Source: Cryomorpha sp963741985
Lineage (GTDB): Bacteria > Bacteroidota > Bacteroidia > Flavobacteriales_D > Cryomorphaceae
Length of the DNA: 64,000 nucleotides
Direction of reading: 5' to 3'
Assembly (NCBI GenBank): GCA_963741985.1
Contig: CAVUKD010000002.1
Location: forward strand, 372,001 to 436,000
In this document: positions 38,509 through 47,075 of the stretch, piece after piece
How positions within the stretch are numbered: position 1 is the stretch's first letter
Layout of the letters: each line of letters opens with the position of its first letter
Program-made: the position numbers and the translations under genes
Notes under the pieces: generated by a model
Databases searched by the model: none
Seen by the model: only the letters and a program-made list of their open reading frames with translations
Told to the model about the DNA's origin: nothing

Positions 38509-38817
38509 CGATATCCCGTGATATTCGGGGTTTATTGGTAAAAAAATAACCGGAGAGAACACAGAAGTGGCTTTCCAATCACCTTTGAGTTAATTTGTCA
38601 GCTCGAAAAAGCTAAGAGACAACGAAAACTCGATCAATTTTCTTTTATCCCTTTGCGGGCTCTGCCTAAGGTTTTTGCGATCTTTCCCATCGGGGTTCCC
38701 TGAGGTCGACGGTTAAAAATATCCACTGGACTCAGGATAATTCCGAAACCTACAGGCGGGCCTTTCGTAAAAGACCCGTTCAATTTCCCCTTGAACGCGT
38801 TTTTTAAACTGCAAGCT
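38509..38817. other. 309-bp spacer after the minisatellite, no gene supported
   Basis: An imperfect inverted repeat (CCGATATC...GATATTCGG, near 38509-38529) follows the minisatellite. A minus-strand open frame (38634-38837) has a basic C-terminus but no recognised family and overlaps the start of the FG-GAP gene. No clear promoter box was seen. Confidence 0.4.
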
Positions 38818-40504
38818 ATGAAACACGTTCTACTCACTTTGGGAATGATTACCTCAGCGCTTTATGCCTGCGCTCAAACCGGCACTGTAGCCGATTTTAG
38901 GAAAATTTCAGAAACTACCGGAAACCTGAACAATTCTCTGATGAATCAGGGAATGTTCGGTTTTGTGGGTGAATCAAAAACCGAAAACACCATTCTCTCA
39001 GGAGCACCATTTGATGGAAATGGTGCATTTTACCGAATCACACTTGCTGAAGACGGAACCGCAGCCAACGATTCAAAAATTTCGGCATCGGATTTTGCCT
39101 ATTTTGATGGGTTTAGCGATGCACAATTTGGCACCGCTGTGCTTGAGTTAGAGGATCAGAATAATGACGGAAAAGCTGACTATATCGTTGGTGCTCCGGG
39201 AATTCAACCTACGGGAGTACTTTGTTTGCTTTTGAGTAACGCGGATTCTTTTACGCTCAGCGAATTAGCACTCCCTTCAGAAATGAGCGGAAGTGCCCAA
39301 ATTGGGGCTTTTCTGGCACAGGAAAACGGGCATATCTACATTCCCTCAATGGCTGGTGCAGGAACTATTTTTGAATGCACTCTCGGTGCAGATCATACGT
39401 TGAATTTCGAATCGAAGATCGACGACACCACTGAATTTCTGAATGGGAAACTTGAGGACGGGGACCGTTTTGGAAGTGGATTGAGTATCGTGGACCTCAA
39501 CAATGATGGAAATACCGACATCGTTTGCGGAGCACCGGGTGATGACGATCAGGATACGAATTTTGGTGCTATTTATCAGCTCTTCCGGGACGCCTCAGGA
39601 GCAGTGACCTCTATTCAAAAACTTTCGCGTTTAGAAGGCGATTTTGGAGGGTTTATGAATATCGACGACGAATTTGGTATTTCCGTGAGGAGCATCGGTG
39701 ATTTAGATGAAAACGGAACCGTCGATCTTGCCGTGGGTGCTCCCGGCGATGATGACGGCGGAACAGATATTGGTGCGGTTTGGATTCTTTTTATGCGTCC
39801 TGATGGAACCGTAATGAATGAGAAAAAAATTAACAGGCTCGACGGAAATTTTACCGGCGACATCAATTATGATGATCGTTTTGGGACACGAATTGCCACA
39901 ATTGGCGACCACAATGGAGATGGAACCATCGATATCGTTTCGGGATCTGTTCGCGACGACGATGGTGGAACGAACAAAGGAGCGGTTTTTACAATTTTCA
40001 TCGAAAATTGTCCTGCTCCGAGTGGACTTTTTGAATATGAAGATATAGGGAGGAACAGTGCATTTCACCTCCGAGGGTGGCAGCGGTTATAGCTATATTT
40101 GGAATTTTGACGACGGTGGGTACAGCGAACAACAAAATCCGGTGCACACGTATGAAAATAGTGGAAACTACTGGGTATGTCTGGCTATAAACAATGACTG
40201 TGGAGGGAACAATTTCTGTCAGTATGTGAGTGTAAGTGTTACTTCGACCGGAGTAGAAGAGGTAAATGAAAACAGTATTCAGCTCTTTCCAAACCCTTCT
40301 ACTGAGCTTTTGGAAATCAGTTCAGACCAACCCGTCAATAAAATTCGGTTCACTACATTGACCGGCATGCTTTGCAAGGAGATTCTGGCACCAAAACGAG
40401 GTCAGAAAATCGACGTATCATCCCTCCCTGCGGGCTTATATCTAACTGAAATCTGGACGGATGACAAGTGCCTTGTGAAGAAATTTCAGAAGATAGACCG
40501 ATAG
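38818..40504 (+). pseudogene. FG-GAP repeat/PKD protein with T9SS type A sorting domain, broken by one frameshift
   Basis: The first frame (38818-40092) encodes a signal peptide (MKHVLLTLGMITSALYACAQ) and four FG-GAP repeats (e.g. DRFGSGLSIVDLNNDGNTDI) typical of integrin-alpha-like propellers. The frame then shifts +1: the second frame continues with a PKD domain (WNFDDGGYSEQQNPVHTYE) and a T9SS type A sorting domain (FPNPSTELLEISS to the end at 40504). Removing one G from GGG at 40048-40050 joins the frames as ...EDIGGTVHFTSEGG without any other change. It may be a sequencing error in a homopolymer or a recent mutation. If intact, it would be a surface protein of about 560 aa. Confidence 0.85.
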
Positions 40505-40510
40505 AAAAGG

Positions 40511-41830
40511 CTATCTATATGAAATCATCCGATCAAAAACACTGACCATTTTTCCGGTAAGATTTTTACGGCTGTAATTACGTATCAACTCACGGTCGGA
40601 AATTAAAAATTCTTTGCGGAGACATTTTAAAAGGAAGGCTTTCATCGCATTCAGATCGTCGAAATGACAAACTTTTCCGGTTTGGGTTTCGGTAAGGATT
40701 TCGTTGATTTGGCTATCGGGAATTCCCACAGCAAGGATAGGTTTTTGGGAGGCGAGGTATTCAAAAAGTTTTCCAGTCACGGTGCCTCTTGCCGATTTGA
40801 AATCGGTGCTATTTTCTCCAAAACGATTGACAAACAGGAGTAATACGTCGGCTTGCATTTGAGCCTTAATCACTTCCGAATGGGCCATATAGTCAATGAA
40901 CTCTGTTCGGTCTTTCAACCCGAATTTATCAATGTCTGAGTGCGTGTTTGCGTCGGTTTTACCAATTAGTTTGATGCGCAGATTCTTCGCCAATTCGGGA
41001 TATTCTTTTCGCATTTCAGAAACGGCTTGCCAAAAAACGGGATGGTTTCGACGATTATTCAAACTTCCCGTATGGATAAGGGTAAAGTCGGAATTGGCTT
41101 TTTCGGTTTCAATATTTTCAAAGTCGGCCTCATCAAATCCATTTGTAATAACTTTGATCGGCTTATTTGTTTTGGTTTCGAATTCTTTTTTCATAAAATC
41201 GCTAACTACCGTAATGTAATCAGCTGATTGCAGAACTTTCTGTTCAAGTTTTTCATTCTTCCGCAAGGCTTTTTTCCCGAAAGGCATATCATCTGCAAAA
41301 TCAATATTGGTCCAGGGATCCCGAAAATCGGCCAACCACGGGATACCTGTTTCCGCATTCAACTTTTGCGCAATCAGGTGCATACTATGCGGCGGTCCGG
41401 TAGATGCGATGAGATCAATGTGATGCTCCTTGAGGTATGTATTGAGATATTTTGCCGAGGGCTTAATCCAAAGAAAGCGCGCGTCAGGGATAAAATAATT
41501 GGCGCGTATGTAGAGCGCGATCTTTTGTTTCCATCCCGACTTTTTGCCTTCAGCGATAAATACATTGTATGTTCGCTCCTCTTTTTTCTTCCCTAAAAAC
41601 TGACGATAAATGCTGTACGGCTCGCGTATAGGTTGGCGTAAAACTTCGATTCCTTTGGGAATATCGCTTGCCAGCGAGGGATCCAAAACAGGATATTCGG
41701 CGTCGAGTGCGGTGTATATAACCGGTTCGTAGCCAAAATCGCGGAGATACTTGACAAACTTGAGCCAGCGCTGCACACCTGCCCCACCGGATGGCGGCCA
41801 ATAGTAGGTAAGGATGAGGACTTTTTTCAT
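40511..41830 (-). CDS. Glycosyltransferase family 4 (GT-B)
   Basis: The 439-aa protein starts LILTYYWPPSGGAGVQRWLKF, the glycine-rich acceptor loop of Bacteroidota GT4 enzymes. It has PWLADFRDPW (about residues 166-175) and a C-terminal donor domain with IHTGSLNNRRNHPVFWQAV and KLFEYLASQKPILAVG. It lies 6 bp from the convergent FG-GAP gene and 171 bp from the divergent flippase gene. The likely role is sugar addition in the surface polysaccharide cluster; the donor is unknown. Confidence 0.9.
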   Translation of the reverse strand: MKKVLILTYYWPPSGGAGVQRWLKFVKYLRDFGYEPVIYTALDAEYPVLDPSLASDIPKGIEVLRQPIREPYSIYRQFLGKKKEERTYNVFIAEGKKSGWKQKIALYIRANYFIPDARFLWIKPSAKYLNTYLKEHHIDLIASTGPPHSMHLIAQKLNAETGIPWLADFRDPWTNIDFADDMPFGKKALRKNEKLEQKVLQSADYITVVSDFMKKEFETKTNKPIKVITNGFDEADFENIETEKANSDFTLIHTGSLNNRRNHPVFWQAVSEMRKEYPELAKNLRIKLIGKTDANTHSDIDKFGLKDRTEFIDYMAHSEVIKAQMQADVLLLFVNRFGENSTDFKSARGTVTGKLFEYLASQKPILAVGIPDSQINEILTETQTGKVCHFDDLNAMKAFLLKCLRKEFLISDRELIRNYSRKNLTGKMVSVFDRMISYR

Positions 41831-41837
41831 TGTGAGG

Positions 41838-41845
41838 CAAATTTA
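41838..41845 (-). promoter_or_regulatory. -7 box TAAATTTG for the glycosyltransferase gene
   Basis: The minus strand reads TAAATTTG, ending 7 bp before the ATG at 41830, so the leader would be only a few nucleotides. Confidence 0.5.
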
Positions 41846-42001
41846 GGAGAAAGGATGAGAATCCGGGTTTTGACTTTCTGATTTGATTGAAGTTGTTTCT
41901 GATTATGCTCCTTAGGTCCGAGAAGGGTTTCTAACAAAAATTTTATGCATTGCTCACAATTAGATTTACATTGCGCTGTTTTATTGGGTGCATTCTGATT
42001 C

Positions 42002-43489
42002 ATGATAAAAGATTTACGCAATACTTTTAGGCAGACCGCCATTTACGGCTTGAGCAATATTTTTGTAAAAGCTACGGGCTTAATCTTATTGCCGATTTAT
42101 ACGCATTCCCTTAGCCTGAGCGACTATGGAATGTTGACGATCTTCGAATTAATTACACAGTTTTTTGTAGGAGTTATTTCATTTGGCCTTCCTTCTTCGA
42201 TGTTGCGCCTGGGGAGTGAGACAGACGACCAGACGCTACAAAATAAAATTTACTTTACCGCCCTGGCCATGCTTCTTGCCTTCTGTGGTCTTTTCCTTTT
42301 GATTTTTCTTCCGCTCAATGGGATATTTAGCCGGGCTTTTTTCGAATCAGCCGACTACACAGCTTATTTTACCATTATTTTCATCTCTTGTTCGACCGAA
42401 ATTTTAGGCATTCTGCCTATGCAGCTTCTGCGCCTGAAAGAGAAGGCGGGATGGTATATGTTTTTCTTTGCGCTTAAGCTCGCAGCTTTAATCGGTTTTG
42501 TGTGGTATTTCGTTTCGTTTCGAGACATGGGAGTGTATGGCGCTTTACTTGGTGTGCTTTCCGCAAATTGTGTCCTCCTGATAGCGACGTTCAGTTTTCA
42601 ATTTAAAAATTTGGTATTAAAATTTGATATTGAATCTGCCAAAGAAATGTACCGCTTTGGCGCACCACTTATTTTCACTACTATTTCCGCAATTTTACTT
42701 ACCATTTCAGATCGAATGATTATCAAAATTTTCGGGCAACTTTCGGACGTTGGGGTTTATTCCATGGCCTATAAATTCGGAAGTTTATCAAATTTGTTGA
42801 TTATAGGGAGCTTCGCGCTTGGTTTCCTACCCATAGCTTTTAAGAAATTTCACGAACCCGGATTCAACCGTTTTTACAGTAAGATGATGACCTATTTTAT
42901 CGGACTTACCGTGCTGCTTACACTCGTGGTGTCGCTTTTCAGCAAAGAAGGAATAAAACTACTGAGCGCCGACAATCCGGATTATTGGATGGCAGTTATT
43001 CTGGTTCCCTTTATCGCTTATATGTTTTTATTCAAGGGGTTGTACAATTATATGACCTACGTTTTTTTGCTGATAAAGCGCACCAAGCTACAAGCGTATG
43101 TTACCTTGGCAGGAGTGGTTGTTAACATTGGACTGAACTTCATTCTTATTCCGTACTACGGAATGTATGGTGCTATCGCGGCGACAGGAATAAGCTACAT
43201 CGGTATGGCACTGATGACTTACAAGCTGGCTCAGGCTAATTACCCGGTCCATTACGAATTTCGACGCATCGCTGCGCTGATGATTGGATGTGCGGTTTTT
43301 ATTGCCGTGGGTATTTATTTTAATGATCAGGGGGTGGTAGCAAGGCTATTGATTAAATCCGGACTTTGTCTTGGATTTTTGGCATTCATATATTTCGGAG
43401 TCGCTGATAAGACAGAGCGGGGAAAAGTAATGAAGGTGTATTTGCTCTTGAAGAAAGGGCAATGGCATGCGCTTTTTAAGTCGCAATAG
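42002..43489 (+). CDS. Polysaccharide flippase (Wzx/MOP family)
   Basis: The 495-aa protein has about 14 hydrophobic helices and the N-terminal pattern of Wzx-like flippases (FRQTAIYGLSNIFVKATGLILLPIYTH at the start, in parts). YRFGAPLIFTTISAILLTISDRMII marks the seventh and eighth helices. It should flip undecaprenyl-linked oligosaccharide repeat units across the inner membrane. It is surrounded by glycosyltransferase, nucleotidyltransferase and TagF-like genes, which supports a surface polysaccharide role. No clear -7 box was found upstream. Confidence 0.88.
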   Translation: MIKDLRNTFRQTAIYGLSNIFVKATGLILLPIYTHSLSLSDYGMLTIFELITQFFVGVISFGLPSSMLRLGSETDDQTLQNKIYFTALAMLLAFCGLFLLIFLPLNGIFSRAFFESADYTAYFTIIFISCSTEILGILPMQLLRLKEKAGWYMFFFALKLAALIGFVWYFVSFRDMGVYGALLGVLSANCVLLIATFSFQFKNLVLKFDIESAKEMYRFGAPLIFTTISAILLTISDRMIIKIFGQLSDVGVYSMAYKFGSLSNLLIIGSFALGFLPIAFKKFHEPGFNRFYSKMMTYFIGLTVLLTLVVSLFSKEGIKLLSADNPDYWMAVILVPFIAYMFLFKGLYNYMTYVFLLIKRTKLQAYVTLAGVVVNIGLNFILIPYYGMYGAIAATGISYIGMALMTYKLAQANYPVHYEFRRIAALMIGCAVFIAVGIYFNDQGVVARLLIKSGLCLGFLAFIYFGVADKTERGKVMKVYLLLKKGQWHALFKSQ

Positions 43490-43516
43490 GATTTTGGTGT
43501 GCTATTTTGAATGTCT

Positions 43517-44197
43517 TTACATAAATTTATTCGCCTTCTGTAAGTCTTCTTTGAAGTCGATTTCCATACAATTGAATTGAGAAATATCGATAGGAAGAAT
43601 TTTTGCTCTATCCTTTTGAATCAATAATTCCAGGCCTTTTTCGAAGTAATCGTTTACCCCGCATTCTTCCAGTCGATGGAAAAATTGCTCTAAGTCTTTA
43701 GACGAGATATAATTTATACCTACGGCCTCACCCAAGCCGTTTTTCACTTGCTTCGAAAGCTCACAAACGTATGGCCCTTGCACCATATATTTCACTTCTT
43801 CTTTTCCCACGGAACTGGTATTGACCGCCACAAAAGATGTATCCTTGTTTATAGTTGGGATGAGAGATTCCAATAGTTTCGCATCGAACACTACATCCCC
43901 ATTCAACCATAAGACCCCTTCTCCCCGACACTTTGCCAGACCCTTTAAAAGGCTTTTTGCAGTATTAGTCTGGTCAAAATAAGGGTTGTAAACATAGGCG
44001 AGGTCAGGAAATGCCTCCATAATAACCTCCTTTTTAAACCCGACCACGACAAAGACATCATCCAAAGAAAAATGGATTCCGATATTTTCTGTCATCATTT
44101 CTAAAATACTCTTACCATTCTTTAATGGTGTAAGTGGTTTGGGAAAAGGATTTCCGAGTCTCGACCCGATTCCTGCAGCGAGAATAACAATTTTCAT
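43517..44197 (-). CDS. Nucleotidyltransferase (sugar-1-phosphate or phosphocholine type)
   Basis: The 226-aa enzyme has the nucleotidyltransferase signature ILAAGIGSRLGNPFPKPLTPL (residues 4-24, in part) and a metal-binding WLNGDVVFD (about 97-105). It ends in a short C-terminal tail without a left-handed beta-helix. In length and motifs it resembles LicC-type CTP:phosphocholine cytidylyltransferases as well as RmlA-type enzymes. It would activate a phosphorylated small molecule or sugar for transfer. The nearby TagF-like gene suggests a CDP-linked substrate; the identity is open. Confidence 0.8.
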   Translation of the reverse strand: MKIVILAAGIGSRLGNPFPKPLTPLKNGKSILEMMTENIGIHFSLDDVFVVVGFKKEVIMEAFPDLAYVYNPYFDQTNTAKSLLKGLAKCRGEGVLWLNGDVVFDAKLLESLIPTINKDTSFVAVNTSSVGKEEVKYMVQGPYVCELSKQVKNGLGEAVGINYISSKDLEQFFHRLEECGVNDYFEKGLELLIQKDRAKILPIDISQFNCMEIDFKEDLQKANKFM

Positions 44198-44567
44198 TTA
44201 TTTGAAATATCGAATTTAGATGGCGAAGTTAAAAAATTGGATATTTGCGAACGAATTAGGCCAACAAATCTATTCATTAACATTTTCAATATTTTGATTT
44301 ATAGAAACATGCCACGAACAGTTTTCTGACCGCGTACATATTAAATTTTCGAATAATTGTAAGTGCAATGTTTAATCCCATGAACCTAATTCTCATTTTT
44401 TCAAAAGTAACAGGTACTTCCTTTCAATTTGAAGATAAATACCGAATAGAATAATTCCTTAAGCCAGAATTTTAACAAGTGCAAAACTCCTTACATTCAT
44501 TGAGCAATATTCTGTGTCCAAAAATTTATACATAGTGAAGAAATAACCTTGTAAGCTAAACTAATAG
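44198..44567. other. 370-bp A+T-rich spacer, no gene recognised
   Basis: A candidate -7 box on the minus strand, TAAATTCG at 44211-44218, lies 14 bp before the nucleotidyltransferase ATG. The remainder is strongly A+T-rich, has no long open frame and shows no terminator-like hairpin by eye. Confidence 0.45.
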
Positions 44568-45575
44568 TCAAAATATTTCGTTCATTTCCCTTAATAGCTT
44601 TTCCGCTCTAAAACTCGCTTCAAATTTTTCCTCAATCCGAGTTTTAAAAGATTCTCTGTTTTTCTTGTTGTGATTTTTAAGGATGTAATCGGCAGCAACA
44701 GTGGCATCCCATTTGTCCATAACAAGCCCAGTGTCGCCAATTGCAGTTGGTATTCCACCAATCTTGGTTCCAATTGGGATGCAACCGTACAACATCCCTT
44801 CGCAAAGTGCATTTGGCAACCCTTCACTTCGTGACAACTGAGCGTAAAATGATGATTCCGTATAATATGCAGCCAATTCGTTTTGTTGCAATGGTGGTAG
44901 CAATTTCAAATTTTCAGGAATTGGTTCGAAAAGTGATTTTGAAAATTCACTTGCTCCTATAATCACAAACTGAAAATCGGGTAATTTTTCTGCCAACTCC
45001 CTGAATCTGTCCAAACCTTTAATCTGAACCCTTTGATAATTATCAGTAATACTAACAGTTAAAACCATATTTTTCCTTTCCTTATCAAATTGCGCGCTCT
45101 TTTTATGAAGAAATTCATACCCGGTGTACAAGGTTTTTGTGTTGGCTTTTGGGCTAACTGACTTTATTTTCTTTTCCAGTGCTTCAACTACCGCCAAACA
45201 AAGTGTAGCATTTTTAAAAGTATAAAGCGTCAATGTCTTTCTTAATGGACTTGAAAGTGATCCATATCTGAGGTCCGGTATATTTGCAACATCATAACCA
45301 CCAATCACCACAAACGATTTTTTGCCTGTCAATTTTGCAAAAAGGACAGGAAAAAATGAATGATAATCAGCAAACCAAATATAAACAACATCGAATCTCC
45401 AAATATTAAAAAGGAGGTAGATTTTTTGCTTCATCAACTGAGCTGCGTTTTTCAGAAAACCTCTAACAGGTTTAAATTGGTACTTCGTTACGTCGTGTTT
45501 CGAAGTTAGAATTTCAAAGTCAGTTTTTACAAACGTTGAGTAATTGCTATATATAAACAATATCTTTTTCTTCAT
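44568..45575 (-). CDS. Glycosyltransferase family 4-like (GT-B)
   Basis: The 335-aa protein begins KKKILFIYSNYSTFVKTDFEIL and carries YIWFADYHSFFPVLFAKLTGKK and VIGGYDVANIPD in the acceptor domain. The donor domain shows SRSEGLPNALCEGMLYGCIPIGTK, the E-x7-E retaining-GT region. It probably adds a sugar within the surface polysaccharide region. Its base use looks more A+T-rich than the housekeeping genes, which would fit a variable, transferred cluster. Confidence 0.85.
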   Translation of the reverse strand: MKKKILFIYSNYSTFVKTDFEILTSKHDVTKYQFKPVRGFLKNAAQLMKQKIYLLFNIWRFDVVYIWFADYHSFFPVLFAKLTGKKSFVVIGGYDVANIPDLRYGSLSSPLRKTLTLYTFKNATLCLAVVEALEKKIKSVSPKANTKTLYTGYEFLHKKSAQFDKERKNMVLTVSITDNYQRVQIKGLDRFRELAEKLPDFQFVIIGASEFSKSLFEPIPENLKLLPPLQQNELAAYYTESSFYAQLSRSEGLPNALCEGMLYGCIPIGTKIGGIPTAIGDTGLVMDKWDATVAADYILKNHNKKNRESFKTRIEEKFEASFRAEKLLREMNEIF

Positions 45576-45678
45576 CTCGGTTATACTATGTATAGGCTTG
45601 TGGTGAGAAGCAATTCCATTTTTTATTTTATTATTCTCTGATTTTCAATATAATTTTAATCTTTGTTGCTAGGAATAA

Positions 45679-45686
45679 TACCTTTG
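45679..45686 (+). promoter_or_regulatory. -7 box TACCTTTG for the TagF-like gene
   Basis: A full consensus match, ending 8 bp before the ATG at 45695; the leader would be only about 4 nt. This favours the ATG over the TTG two codons upstream. Confidence 0.55.
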
Positions 45687-45694
45687 TTTTGAGC

Positions 45695-46822
45695 ATGAAA
45701 AAACGGATCGTCGCAATAATACAGTTTTGGGTTCAAACCTTAGACTATATCTGGCCAAAAGATGATGACATTTGGATTTTCGCATCGAATAATGGACGAA
45801 AGATAGATGGAAATCCTAAAGCGATATACGATGGACTGAAAAAGCTGGGAATCGGGAAATGCTACTATATTACCAACGATTCTGACCCAAATTACAATGT
45901 TCTCCCTTTCAAAAGTCTAAAACCACTTTTCACCTTTCTCAGAGCAAAAAATGTAGTCCTGAGCTGTGGACTTTGGGATACGGGATACCTACTCCCTTCT
46001 TCGAAAAAGCGGGTAATCCAAACTTGGCATGGCATTCCGGTAAAACGTATAGGATTTGAAACGCTGGGTCTTTCGAAAAGAGAGCTTTCGGCTATAGCAC
46101 TGCACGCTAAACTGATTTCCCATTTTATGGTTTCATCTGACTATAGCGCAGAGCTATTTCATAATACAATGGCAATTTCAAAAGCCCAATTTTTGAGTAT
46201 TGGTCAGGCGCGAAATGATATTTTGGCAAGAGGTGAAAGTACAATTTCGATTCGTGCAAAAATGGGACTTTCTGAAGATTCAAAATTGATTTTATACGCT
46301 CCTACATTTCGTAAAAGCGGCGATTTACCTTTCTTTCAATTTCCTGATTTTGACTTAGGTATGTTAAATTCCTTTTTAGAAAAAGAAAATATTGTAATTC
46401 TACTTCGGCCTCACATAAGCGACAGCAGCAGAGTGGAGAAATTCTTGACAAATAATATTCGGCTATTTTCAAGTGAGATCCAAACAGAAATAAATGACGC
46501 GCTCGCCGAAATGGACTGTCTGATAACTGACTATTCTTCGATCTTTATTGATTACCTCCTTTTAAATCGTCCGATATTTTTCACGTGTTACGATTATGAA
46601 GATTATGAGAAAAATGAGCGAGGAGAGTTTATGGAGGAAGATTATGTGAATTGGATTCCTGGTCCTAATTTAATGTCGCAAAGCCAATTCATGGAACATT
46701 CAAGTGCCCTCCACACCGATAATGTGGACGGATGGTCAAAGAAAAGAGAAGAATTGAAATTATTATATCACGAATTCCAAACCACAGACACAGTTAGTAA
46801 AATGATTGATATGTTGGAATAG
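45695..46822 (+). CDS. CDP-glycerol:glycerophosphotransferase-like enzyme (TagF/teichoic acid family)
   Basis: The 375-aa protein has the TagF-family C-terminal GT-B domain: the WHGIPVKRIGFE motif (about residues 113-124), ILYAPTFRKSG, LLRPHISDSS and ITDYSSIFIDYLLLNRPI with the catalytic-region DYSS. Such enzymes transfer glycerol-, ribitol- or sugar-phosphate from CDP-activated donors to a glycan or lipid acceptor. In Gram-negative bacteria they act in capsule and O-antigen synthesis. No N-terminal membrane anchor is seen. The donor may come from the nucleotidyltransferase at 43517; this is inference. Confidence 0.85.
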   Translation: MKKRIVAIIQFWVQTLDYIWPKDDDIWIFASNNGRKIDGNPKAIYDGLKKLGIGKCYYITNDSDPNYNVLPFKSLKPLFTFLRAKNVVLSCGLWDTGYLLPSSKKRVIQTWHGIPVKRIGFETLGLSKRELSAIALHAKLISHFMVSSDYSAELFHNTMAISKAQFLSIGQARNDILARGESTISIRAKMGLSEDSKLILYAPTFRKSGDLPFFQFPDFDLGMLNSFLEKENIVILLRPHISDSSRVEKFLTNNIRLFSSEIQTEINDALAEMDCLITDYSSIFIDYLLLNRPIFFTCYDYEDYEKNERGEFMEEDYVNWIPGPNLMSQSQFMEHSSALHTDNVDGWSKKREELKLLYHEFQTTDTVSKMIDMLE

Positions 46823-47075
46823 TATTGACTTAAAATGTGCTTGTGAGATTTCATAATTTTTGTCTTAAAGCACCTAATTTTTAACTACTTTAAACAATGA
46901 TCTAATATCTCTGGAGTATTACTATTCCGGCTTCAATTGAATTTCAATTTATACCATCAATATTATTAATTGAGGCTATTTTATATTGGACTTTCCTTGA
47001 AAACAAGCACTTTCATCTTTCAGGAATAGTTATATATTCTTATCGTGTTATCGAAATATCAAGAAATACTTAATA

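Noticed and set aside
38634..38837. Minus-strand open frame of 67 codons with a basic C-terminus
   Set aside because: It overlaps the start of the FG-GAP gene, has no recognised family or promoter box, and its protein-like look is not enough to call a gene.
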